Assembly (NCBI GenBank): GCA_934796775.1
Contig: CAKVPH010000002.1
Coordinates: forward strand, 1 to 64,000
Length of the DNA: 64,000 nt
DNA from: an uncultured Clostridia bacterium
GTDB taxonomy: Bacteria; Bacillota; Clostridia; Christensenellales; Borkfalkiaceae
Reading direction: 5' to 3'
Numbering within the stretch: position 1 is the first letter of the stretch; each line of letters opens with the position of its first letter. A program made the position numbers and the translations under genes. The notes under the pieces were generated by a model. That model was not told where the DNA came from, ran no database searches, and saw only the letters and a list, made by a program, of their open reading frames with translations. This document shows, piece after piece, positions 16,879-24,720 of the stretch.

Positions 16879-18294
16879 ATGAATAGAAAGATTTTAGCTG
16901 TATTTTGCGCGTCGTCCATAGCTTTAAGTTTGGGCTTTTCGGCGTGCGGTAAAAGTGGGACGTCTACGGTTTCGTATAAAATAACGGAATCCGAAAAGAC
17001 AATGCGTTTAGGTGCGTTTGACACGCCGCATAACGGTTCTGAAAACGAACGCGGAACGCCTTGGGGCTTGGAAAAAGATTGCAATACCGAAGAAAACTGG
17101 CGCGTTATGGCAGATTGCGGTTATAATGTTGCTCTCCCTATATACGATACCACGCATGAGCATGTGTTAAAGTCGCTTGCAAATGCAGAAAAGAACGGCG
17201 TAAAAGTTCTGATAATGGACTACGAAAACCCGTCGCTTCACAACATATGTCATAACGGCAAGGGGCTTACTTACGAAGAAGCTTACGCTCAGATCCTCGC
17301 GCAGGAAAGCAAAATTAAAGCGCGAATCGACGAATTTGCCGCATATAAATCCTTTGGCGGACTTCACGTAATAGACGAACCGTCCATGGATTATTACGAT
17401 ACTATAGCGGCGGCTCAGGACTGGTGGTATAAAAATTATCCCGAATACGAATTTTATGTAAATCTGTATCCGTCGTACGCAAGCGACACGCAGCTTTACG
17501 GCAAATATGCGGGAGAATATACGTTCAGAGATTACGTTTTCAATTTTGTTGAAACGGTAAACCCGACCTGTATTTCATACGACCATTATCCGCTTCAGAA
17601 AGCGGGGCTTCGCGGAACTGTTCGTCCGCAGTGGCTTTCCGATCTCGAAACGTTTGCCGACGCTTCTAAAAAATACGATATTCCGTTTTATATCTATATT
17701 TTAACAACCAGACACTGGAGTTACATTTCACCCGAACTTTACAGCGAAGTAGCATGGCAGGCGTACAGCGCAATGTGCTACGGCGCAAAAGGGTTACAAA
17801 CTTTTCTTTACTGGTCGTATCTTGCGCCGGACAGCGACACGAACAATTTAGGTACAGGTCTTGTCGATCCGCAAGGTAATAAGCTCGCTTGTTACTATGC
17901 CGTAAAAGAAGTATTTGACGAGATAAAATCGTTTGAAGGTTTGTATATGAATTTCGACTGGGTAGGAACAATGCCTTTAGGTATGAGCGGAAGCGGCACA
18001 TACAGTCAGCTTCGTTCACCGCTTGAAAAAGTAAAGGGAATAGCGGCAGTCGATGCAACGGCAGACGCGCTCGTTTCGGAATTTAAAGATAAGAAAGGTA
18101 ACGTCGCCTATATGGTTATGAACTATTCTTCGCCTTTTGAACATGCGGATAACAAAATTACTTTAAAGTTTGAAAACGCAAATAAAGTTCTCGTCTGCAA
18201 AAAGGGCAAAAGAGTTATCGAAAACTTAAAAAACAATACTTTAGAACTCGATATCGGTTGCGGCGAAGGTTACTTCGTAATTCCGGTTAAATAA
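16879..18294 (+). CDS. lipoprotein with glycosidase-like TIM barrel (paralogue family, member 1)
   Basis: A 471-residue lipoprotein with lipobox FSAC (Cys23). The remainder looks like a TIM-barrel glycoside hydrolase. GLHVIDEPSM places Asp166-Glu167 at the end of a predicted strand, as for a catalytic acid. Further landmarks are YVNLYPSYA, ISYDHYP and CYGAKGLQTFLYWS. The last ~90 residues form a small beta-domain like those closing GH-A enzymes. Proteins at 46098 and 61698 share these landmarks. I cannot assign a CAZy family; an exo-acting enzyme on imported or surface-bound glycans is likely. It lies 8 bases after the MalG-type gene and 28 bases before the binding protein, so it is part of the importer operon. 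Confidence 0.7.
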   Translation: MNRKILAVFCASSIALSLGFSACGKSGTSTVSYKITESEKTMRLGAFDTPHNGSENERGTPWGLEKDCNTEENWRVMADCGYNVALPIYDTTHEHVLKSLANAEKNGVKVLIMDYENPSLHNICHNGKGLTYEEAYAQILAQESKIKARIDEFAAYKSFGGLHVIDEPSMDYYDTIAAAQDWWYKNYPEYEFYVNLYPSYASDTQLYGKYAGEYTFRDYVFNFVETVNPTCISYDHYPLQKAGLRGTVRPQWLSDLETFADASKKYDIPFYIYILTTRHWSYISPELYSEVAWQAYSAMCYGAKGLQTFLYWSYLAPDSDTNNLGTGLVDPQGNKLACYYAVKEVFDEIKSFEGLYMNFDWVGTMPLGMSGSGTYSQLRSPLEKVKGIAAVDATADALVSEFKDKKGNVAYMVMNYSSPFEHADNKITLKFENANKVLVCKKGKRVIENLKNNTLELDIGCGEGYFVIPVK

Positions 18295-18311
18295 AAAATT
18301 GATAGGAGGCT

Positions 18312-18326
18312 ATGACTAATTTATGA
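18312..18326 (+). other. four-codon mini-ORF overlapping the next start
   Basis: ATG ACT AAT TTA TGA follows GGAGG by two bases, and its stop overlaps the ATG of the solute-binding protein gene (ATGA at 18323). The binding-protein ATG is 13 bases from GGAGG, a long spacing. The mini-ORF might couple translation or be accidental. Confidence 0.25.
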
Positions 18327-19792
18327 AAAAATTCGGTAAAATTATTGCATTGATACTTTGCATTACGGCAAGCTTATCTGCTTTTGCATGCGGTGGCGGA
18401 AAAGACAGTTCCGGCAGCGACTCCGGTAAAGCAGAAATAGGAAAGCGTGGCGAAAAAGGAACTCTTTCATTAAACGTTTATGCGGCAGGTTACGGCACTG
18501 ACTGGATTACTTCGGCTATTTCGCTGTTCGTTCAGGATAACGCCGGCGTTAAGTATTATCTTGAAGCAAGTCCGCTCGCTTTAAGCGCGGTTAAAACTCA
18601 GCTTGAAAACGGAAACTGCAAGGACGACGTAATTTTAGTAAGTGCGGCTGACTATGAATCGTACGTAGTAAAAGGGTATATCGAAGATTTATCCGACGTT
18701 TATCAGGCTGTTATTCCTGACAGCGGGAAAAAAGTTGAAGAAGTAATAGACGAAAACGTTATGGCCGATAAGATCATAAACGGTAAAAAATACGGTATTC
18801 CTTGGCAGGATAACCCGCCCAGCGGACTTATTTACAATAAAAAAATGTTTGAACGTTACGGCTGGACTATTCCCGAAACCATGGACGAATTCTGGACGCT
18901 TTGCGATAAAATAGCCGAAGATACCGCAGGTTCTGTAGCTCCGCTTACTTTCGGCGGTGCAGACGGAAACGGCTATCTTTACACCAACTTGCCGCAATGG
19001 CTTTCCGAATGTTACGGCGTAGACGCTATGAAAGACTTTTTTAAATTCGAATCGCCCGAAGTATATTCCGTTCAGCAGGCAGGCAGAGCCAAGGTATATT
19101 CTACTTTGGCAAGACTTACTAAGGGCAAAACGAGTAAGGGTACCGATATAACTCTCGAAGGCTCGGTAGGCGCTACCGCAATAACCGCACAATCCAACTT
19201 TATCAACGGCAGAGCGGCTATGATAGTAGGCGGAACGTATTTCCCGACCGAAATGGTTGATTACATTAAAATTAAAAACTTTGACGCGGGCTATATACCC
19301 ATGCCGCACATCAATTCGGATAAAAAATCCATTGACGGCAGCAAAGATACGTCAAACGTACTTTTCTCTTCGGATAACGGCGTATTTGCAATACCCACAA
19401 CTGCCCAAAATAAAGATTTGGCAAAACAATTTTTAATTCATATGCTCACCGAAAAGAGTTATTCTTCGTTCGTAAAAGCAACGCACGGACTTTTAAGACC
19501 TTTAAAAGGCGTTAAGGTAAACACCGACGGATTTGACGATTTTACACTTGCGGCATTCAACGGTTTTTATCACGACGATAAAGCCGAAAGAGTTTACGCG
19601 GTTACGCCTAACAAAGTTCTTGAAAAAGATATTCTTGCCATTTTCTTTGCTTACGAAGGCGGATTCTTTAACAGAATAGCCGGTGCCGAATCTTACGAAA
19701 GTGCAAAGAGCATTGCCGAAGGTTGCACCGCGAACGAAATTTCTTGCGTTTATAAAAAATGGGACGCAAATAAAAACGAATGGAAAATCTGA
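18323..19792 (+). CDS. extracellular sugar-binding lipoprotein (system 1)
   Basis: A 489-residue family 1 solute-binding protein with lipobox AFAC (Cys23) and a Gly/Ser-rich linker. The two-lobe fold is indicated by LSLNVYAAGYGTDW at the start of the mature protein, GKKYGIPWQDNPPSGLIYNKKMF (hinge region), and the late segment with GVFAIPTTAQNKDLAKQFL. It delivers an oligosaccharide to the permeases at 15959 and 19780. The coding end overlaps the MalF-type gene by 13 bases. The start is ATG 18323, although GGAGG is unusually far (13 bases). Confidence 0.93.
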   Translation: MKKFGKIIALILCITASLSAFACGGGKDSSGSDSGKAEIGKRGEKGTLSLNVYAAGYGTDWITSAISLFVQDNAGVKYYLEASPLALSAVKTQLENGNCKDDVILVSAADYESYVVKGYIEDLSDVYQAVIPDSGKKVEEVIDENVMADKIINGKKYGIPWQDNPPSGLIYNKKMFERYGWTIPETMDEFWTLCDKIAEDTAGSVAPLTFGGADGNGYLYTNLPQWLSECYGVDAMKDFFKFESPEVYSVQQAGRAKVYSTLARLTKGKTSKGTDITLEGSVGATAITAQSNFINGRAAMIVGGTYFPTEMVDYIKIKNFDAGYIPMPHINSDKKSIDGSKDTSNVLFSSDNGVFAIPTTAQNKDLAKQFLIHMLTEKSYSSFVKATHGLLRPLKGVKVNTDGFDDFTLAAFNGFYHDDKAERVYAVTPNKVLEKDILAIFFAYEGGFFNRIAGAESYESAKSIAEGCTANEISCVYKKWDANKNEWKI

Positions 19793-20715
19793 TAATTTTA
19801 AAAAAATCAAAATTAAGCAGACTGTCGCCGTCGAAAATCGCGTTTATAGTAATAATGCTCGCCATTCCGCTTGCAAACTTCGCGATTTTCACGGTGTACG
19901 CAAATTTAGGCGGCTTGATACTGTCGTTCAAACAGATAAGGGACGGAAAGGAAGTATTCGTGTTTTTTGAAAACTTTCAAAGATTTTTCCGTCTTTTCGA
20001 AAGTCAGAACTACGGCAAAATAATCGGCACGTCGTTTGCCTGGTTGCCCGTCGTTTTATGCGTAATGTTTCCCATAACCGTTTTCATGTGCTTCTTTTTG
20101 TATAAAAAAGTACCGCTTTACAGACTTATAATTGTCGTTTTGTTTATTCCTAACATTATACCCGCCGCGGTTATGTCGGAATTTTACAGAAGATTATGGG
20201 ATACTGGCGGCGGAGCATTCCAAAGCGGTATAATGGTAAAGCTGTTTGCTTTCGTAACCGGCGGCAGGGAAACCAACTGGCTTATTACCGAAGGCTACGC
20301 GAACCTGGCATTGTTTATATACACTATATGGTTCGGGTTCGGTCTGTACTCTCTGTTTATCTGGGGCGCAATGTCGCGTATTCCCGAAGAAGTTCCCGAG
20401 TCCGCTCAGCTTGACGGCGCAGGTCTTATGACCGAACTTTTCAGCATTACCATTCCTTTCGTATGGCCTACGCTTTCGATTGCTATCGTAATGTATGTAT
20501 TGACGCCGTTCACCATATATATGCAGCCGCTTATGCTTGCCGAAAACGGAAGATACGGAACCATGACCATAGGGCTTCTTATAATAAACGAGATTAAGCG
20601 TCCGGATCCGTATTATGCCGCGGCAATAAAAATACTTATTTCTTGTATATCTTTCCCGCTTGCGCTTTTATTGCAAAAGGGATTATCTAAATTATTTACA
20701 GGCGTTGAAATTTAA
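19780..20715 (+). CDS. ABC sugar importer permease, MalF type (system 1)
   Basis: A 311-residue permease with six hydrophobic helices. The EAA loop variant PEEVPESAQLDGAGLMTELF identifies the ATPase contact of a MalF/UgpA-type subunit. It overlaps the binding-protein gene by 13 bases, so translation is coupled. It pairs with the MalG-type permease at 15959 to form the channel. The order permease-glycosidase-binding protein-permease is unusual because the two permease genes are normally neighbours. Confidence 0.93.
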   Translation: MENLIILKKSKLSRLSPSKIAFIVIMLAIPLANFAIFTVYANLGGLILSFKQIRDGKEVFVFFENFQRFFRLFESQNYGKIIGTSFAWLPVVLCVMFPITVFMCFFLYKKVPLYRLIIVVLFIPNIIPAAVMSEFYRRLWDTGGGAFQSGIMVKLFAFVTGGRETNWLITEGYANLALFIYTIWFGFGLYSLFIWGAMSRIPEEVPESAQLDGAGLMTELFSITIPFVWPTLSIAIVMYVLTPFTIYMQPLMLAENGRYGTMTIGLLIINEIKRPDPYYAAAIKILISCISFPLALLLQKGLSKLFTGVEI

Positions 20716-20726
20716 AAGGACTTATT

Positions 20727-22325
20727 ATGAAATTGACATTTAACGACTATTACGATAAAGTTTTAGGGTGTTACACGGGCAAAAATATAGGCGGAACGTT
20801 GGGCGCGCCGTTTGAATGTTTCAGGGGCGTTTACGATATAGACTGGTTTCAGCAGGATATATCCCATCCCGTACCGAACGACGACGTAGATTTGCAGCTC
20901 GTATGGCTTCGCGCAATAGAATTAGAGGGTGCAAAAATAGATTCACACGTTCTTGCCGAATACTGGAATACCTACATTTGCGCAACTTTATCCGAATACG
21001 GCACAGGTAAAAACAACTTTAATATGGGTATCGAACCGCCTCTTTGCGGCAGAATGCGCAACCCGAATAAGGACAGTAACGGCGCATGGATCAGAAGCGA
21101 AATATGGGCTTGCACTTGTGCCGGAAATCCTCAGCTTGCGGCAACTTACGCCTATTTTGATTCCTCTGTAGATCATGCGGACGAAGGCGTTTATGCGGCT
21201 GTGTTCTGCGCGGCAGTCGAGTCGGCTGCGTTTTTTGAAAAAGATATAAGAAAACTTATCGAAATAGGTAAGTCTTATATACCCGAAGATTGCAAAATCG
21301 CTTGCTCTATAGATAAAGCCATAGAGTGTTACGATTCGGGTAAAAGCTGGAAACAGGCGAGAAAGGAGATGTTCAAGCTTGCGCCCACTAACTTCGGAAT
21401 GATGGCAGGATACTGGAAAGGCACGAGCGAAGTTCCCGCAAACGAACGTGTTCCCGTACAAACGCCGGATCCCGAAATACCCCACGGCTCGCAGGCTTTT
21501 GACGCTATATGGCATATAGGCGCGCTTATAGTTTCGCTTTTATACGGCGAAAACGATTTTGCAAAAACCGTTTGCATAGCCGTAAATATGGGCGAAGATA
21601 CCGACTGTACCGCCGGCACCGCAGGCGCGATTTTAGGCATTATTATGGGCGAAAAAACAATTCCTTTAAAGTGGAAAAAAGCTTGTTCGGATAAAATAGC
21701 TACTTGCACGCTTCGTTACGATCAATATCTTTATCCGCCCAAAACGGTTAAAGAACTCGCTTACAGAGTAGTTCGTCAGGCTCCCGTAATGCTCGGATAC
21801 TATTATTGCGATATAATGCCCGAATTTAATTGCGATACCGGTATAATTCCGCAAAAAAAAGATTATTTTACCATAACGGCAATCCCCGAATTCAAATATA
21901 CGGGCATAAATCCGCTTGACCGGCACAAATACGAAGACGTTAAAAAGCTTATAACCGAAAAGAACGTAGTAACGCGGCATTTTGACTTGTACGACGTAAA
22001 AATAGCCTACGACGAAAGTTTAGTTAAAATAGAGGAGGGCGTAGGCAAAAAACTGCGTTTAACCTTCCTTAATAAATGGTTTACTCCTCAGTACTTACAA
22101 ATAAAGCTTTTAAGCGTTCCCGACGAATGGGAAGTTAAAGGCGGAAAAAATTTCTGCGTAGGTCTTGAACACTGGCATGGCGGAACGAACGATAATTCTT
22201 ACGAATTAGAGCTTATTCCGCACAACATAAATGACGCAGTCGTAAGTATCGTAATGGAGATATCCACAAACGGAAGACTCAGTAAAAATTATATTCCGCT
22301 TACCTTTATTCAGGGTGCATGTTGA
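20727..22325 (+). CDS. ADP-ribosylglycohydrolase-fold protein
   Basis: A 532-residue protein. Residues 1-340 match the ADP-ribosylglycohydrolase (DraG/ARH) fold: acidic N-terminal metal ligands (Asp52, Asp53, Asp55 in NDDVDLQ) and the conserved C-terminal metal motif GEDTDCTAGTAG at 289-300. The ~190-residue C-terminal part is a beta-rich extension not found in DraG. The fold hydrolyses N- or O-glycosidic bonds to ribose. In a polysaccharide locus between an importer and a GH20-like enzyme, a glycan or nucleoside-type substrate is more plausible than protein ADP-ribose, but this is inference. No signal peptide, so cytoplasmic. It starts 11 bases after the permease stop. Confidence 0.85.
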   Translation: MKLTFNDYYDKVLGCYTGKNIGGTLGAPFECFRGVYDIDWFQQDISHPVPNDDVDLQLVWLRAIELEGAKIDSHVLAEYWNTYICATLSEYGTGKNNFNMGIEPPLCGRMRNPNKDSNGAWIRSEIWACTCAGNPQLAATYAYFDSSVDHADEGVYAAVFCAAVESAAFFEKDIRKLIEIGKSYIPEDCKIACSIDKAIECYDSGKSWKQARKEMFKLAPTNFGMMAGYWKGTSEVPANERVPVQTPDPEIPHGSQAFDAIWHIGALIVSLLYGENDFAKTVCIAVNMGEDTDCTAGTAGAILGIIMGEKTIPLKWKKACSDKIATCTLRYDQYLYPPKTVKELAYRVVRQAPVMLGYYYCDIMPEFNCDTGIIPQKKDYFTITAIPEFKYTGINPLDRHKYEDVKKLITEKNVVTRHFDLYDVKIAYDESLVKIEEGVGKKLRLTFLNKWFTPQYLQIKLLSVPDEWEVKGGKNFCVGLEHWHGGTNDNSYELELIPHNINDAVVSIVMEISTNGRLSKNYIPLTFIQGAC

Positions 22326-22339
22326 TAAGGAGAAAAAAC

Positions 22340-23113
22340 ATGAACAAAAAAATAATTGCGCTGCTTGCCGCATTGCTTTTGGGCGCGGCATGCGTTAATC
22401 CCGTTTCCGCGTTGGCGGCTTCGGGCGATAAAATTACCATAGACGGCACGTATCTTAAAAAAGCCGTGGTTTCAGATAATCCCATAGAGCTTACCGCAGA
22501 AGTCAGAGATTCTGCAAGGCGTATTAAATTTGACGAAAAGCTCGTCTGGACGGTTGTGGAAGGCACAGACGTTGCCCGGATTACCGACGGAAAAATTACC
22601 TTTAAAAAGGCGGGTAATTTTACGGTAAGAGCCGCTGAAGAAACCGACGCTTACGTTTACTCTACTTTTTCCGGAACAGCATACGAGGCTACTTTTTCAA
22701 ACGTTACGCTTAACAATTCGTTTGAAAACGTAACCGTAAACACTCAGCCCATGAAACTTTCCGGTAATATCGAAGTAAGAGGAATAACCCCTGCGGACGA
22801 TTGTCATTATGAGCTTACCTACGAAGTTGTTTCAGGTCCTGCCGAAATTTATCTTAAAGAATTTTTAAGAATAACGGGTAAGGGTGAAGTAGTTTTAAAA
22901 GCTGCAAGCAAGTTCGATTCCGGCGTGTCTGCTACCGTTACATTTACCGTAACCGATCCCGACGAAGGCAAAATCGTCGGCGATAACGAAAGCTTCGAGC
23001 AGGAACACGTTACAACAAATTCAGGTGGCGGCTGCGGCGGAAGCGTAAGCGGTTCAATCGGCTTAACGTTTGTTGCATTACTATCTTGCTTTGCGATTTT
23101 TAAAAGGAAATAA
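22340..23113 (+). CDS. secreted Ig-like protein with Cys-type C-terminal anchor signal
   Basis: A 257-residue protein from the ATG at 22340 (AAGGAG upstream; an earlier in-frame start at 22319 is less likely). The N-terminus is a Sec signal peptide (about 1-28, ending near SALAAS). The body has two Ig-like/beta-sandwich stretches. The C-terminus reads GGGCGGS (Cys232), then a hydrophobic stretch of about 20 residues and KRK, a tripartite sorting-signal layout without LPXTG. Four other proteins in this window end the same way. It may serve as a surface scaffold or glycan-binding accessory for the importer operon. Confidence 0.75.
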   Translation: MNKKIIALLAALLLGAACVNPVSALAASGDKITIDGTYLKKAVVSDNPIELTAEVRDSARRIKFDEKLVWTVVEGTDVARITDGKITFKKAGNFTVRAAEETDAYVYSTFSGTAYEATFSNVTLNNSFENVTVNTQPMKLSGNIEVRGITPADDCHYELTYEVVSGPAEIYLKEFLRITGKGEVVLKAASKFDSGVSATVTFTVTDPDEGKIVGDNESFEQEHVTTNSGGGCGGSVSGSIGLTFVALLSCFAIFKRK

Positions 23114-23118
23114 AAAGC

Positions 23119-24717
23119 GTGAATAACTTTACATCATTAGGTCTTATGGTCGATTGTTCGCGCAACTCGGTTATGACTGTAAGTGCCGTTAATCGACTTA
23201 TAGACCTACTTTCTTCACTCGGATACACGTCTTTGCAACTCTATACCGAAGACACGTACACGGTCGAAAACGAAAAATATTTCGGCTATCTTCGCGGAAG
23301 ATATACGATAGATGAAATAAAAAAAATAGACGAGCATGCGTTTGAAAAGGGTATTACGCTCATACCTTGTATTCAGACGCTTGCTCATTTATCAAAAATT
23401 TTCCGTTGGAAACCCTACCGGGAAATAAACGACTGTAACGACATTTTACTTGCTGAAAACGACAGAACGTACGAGCTTATAGACAACATGTTTTCATCTC
23501 TTGCAAAATGTTTTAAAAGCCGTTTGGTAAACGTCGGTATGGACGAAGCCCATATGTTAGGACTCGGAAAATATAAAGATCTGCACGGCGAAAAAAACCG
23601 CAGCGAAATTATGCTTTCGCACCTTAATAAAGTGCTTGAAATTGCAAAAAAACACGGTTTTAAATGCTGTATGTGGTCGGATATGTTTTTCCGTCTTGCC
23701 GGCGGCGATTATTATAATTCCGGCAGCGAAGTAAAGGTTAAAGTTCCCGAAAATCTTGAACTTATTTACTGGGATTATTATTCGACCGACGAAGAGCATT
23801 ATTCCAAAATGATGCGGGAGCATAAAAAAATCACGGATAACGTATTGTTTGCGGGCGGATTCTGGACGTGGACGGGACTTGTTCCTCATAACGGCTATGC
23901 TTTAAAAGCTTCGCGCGCGGCTATAAGCGAATGTATAAAAAACGGGATAAACAGGGCATTTTTTACGGCGTGGGGCGACGACGGCGGTTTTTGTTCGCCT
24001 TTTTCGGTGCTTCCTTCTATATTTGCCGTATCCGAATACGCAAAAGGCAATTTTGACGAAAATAACATAAAGCAAAAGTTTTTTGAAAGATTTTCGGTAA
24101 AGTTCGACGATTATATGCAAATAGATATGCCTAACGAAATATCTTTAAATAACGAAGCAGACGTTGTCAATCCGTCAAAGTATCTGCTTTATAACGATTG
24201 TTTTTTAGGTATGTTCGATTCCGCAATTCCCAAGGACTGCAACAAAAAGTATGTCCGGATTGCGCTAAAATTGCGTGAATTGCAAATTCCCGACGAATTT
24301 AAGTTTGCGTTCAGACCGGTAATAGCGTTATGCGAATGTCTGTCTTTTAAAGCGGAACTTGGTTTAAAAACTCGTTCGGCATATAAAAACGGCGATAAAA
24401 AACAGCTTGAAATTCTTTTAAACGGCGACTATAAAAACGCCGTAAGTAAAATGGAAGAGCTGTATGAAAATATGAAAAAATACTGGGCTGAGCTGTATAA
24501 GCCGCACGGAGCGGACGTACTCGATTTACGATTTGGCGGAATAATAGCAAGGCTTAAACGCAACGCACAAAAGTTAAACGATTATATTCAGGGCAATATA
24601 GATATAATTGAGGAACTTGAAGAAGAAATTTACGACTATCTGGGAAATGAAGAATTTTCCGAAAAACCGCTTGCATATAACGGCTTTGCAAGCAATACTA
24701 CGGTGAATAATATATAA
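23119..24717 (+). CDS. GH20-like beta-N-acetylhexosaminidase (cytoplasmic)
   Basis: A 532-residue protein starting at GTG 23119, five bases after the previous stop. The TIM-barrel pattern FTSLGLMVDCSRN, LGYTSLQLYTEDTY and the catalytic Asp142-Glu143 pair in NVGMDEAH match GH20, whose substrate-assisted mechanism uses adjacent Asp-Glu to release terminal GlcNAc or GalNAc. The later FAGGFWTWTG and FFTAWGDDGG segments supply substrate-site aromatics. No signal peptide, so it probably acts on imported oligosaccharides. A ~150-residue helical C-terminal region follows the barrel. A copy of the dispersed motif is embedded in the coding sequence at 23181-23202. Confidence 0.87.
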   Translation: MNNFTSLGLMVDCSRNSVMTVSAVNRLIDLLSSLGYTSLQLYTEDTYTVENEKYFGYLRGRYTIDEIKKIDEHAFEKGITLIPCIQTLAHLSKIFRWKPYREINDCNDILLAENDRTYELIDNMFSSLAKCFKSRLVNVGMDEAHMLGLGKYKDLHGEKNRSEIMLSHLNKVLEIAKKHGFKCCMWSDMFFRLAGGDYYNSGSEVKVKVPENLELIYWDYYSTDEEHYSKMMREHKKITDNVLFAGGFWTWTGLVPHNGYALKASRAAISECIKNGINRAFFTAWGDDGGFCSPFSVLPSIFAVSEYAKGNFDENNIKQKFFERFSVKFDDYMQIDMPNEISLNNEADVVNPSKYLLYNDCFLGMFDSAIPKDCNKKYVRIALKLRELQIPDEFKFAFRPVIALCECLSFKAELGLKTRSAYKNGDKKQLEILLNGDYKNAVSKMEELYENMKKYWAELYKPHGADVLDLRFGGIIARLKRNAQKLNDYIQGNIDIIEELEEEIYDYLGNEEFSEKPLAYNGFASNTTVNNI

Positions 24718-24720
24718 ATT

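Noticed and set aside
18689..19309. 206-residue minus-strand frame opposite the binding protein gene
   Set aside because: It lies wholly inside a well-supported gene, and its composition (Phe/Tyr/Arg/Ser rich) is typical of antisense frames of this genome.
22319..22339. Earlier in-frame start (MLIRRKN) for the 22340 gene
   Set aside because: It would overlap the preceding gene and place AAGGAG inside the coding sequence; the ATG at 22340 gives a normal signal peptide.
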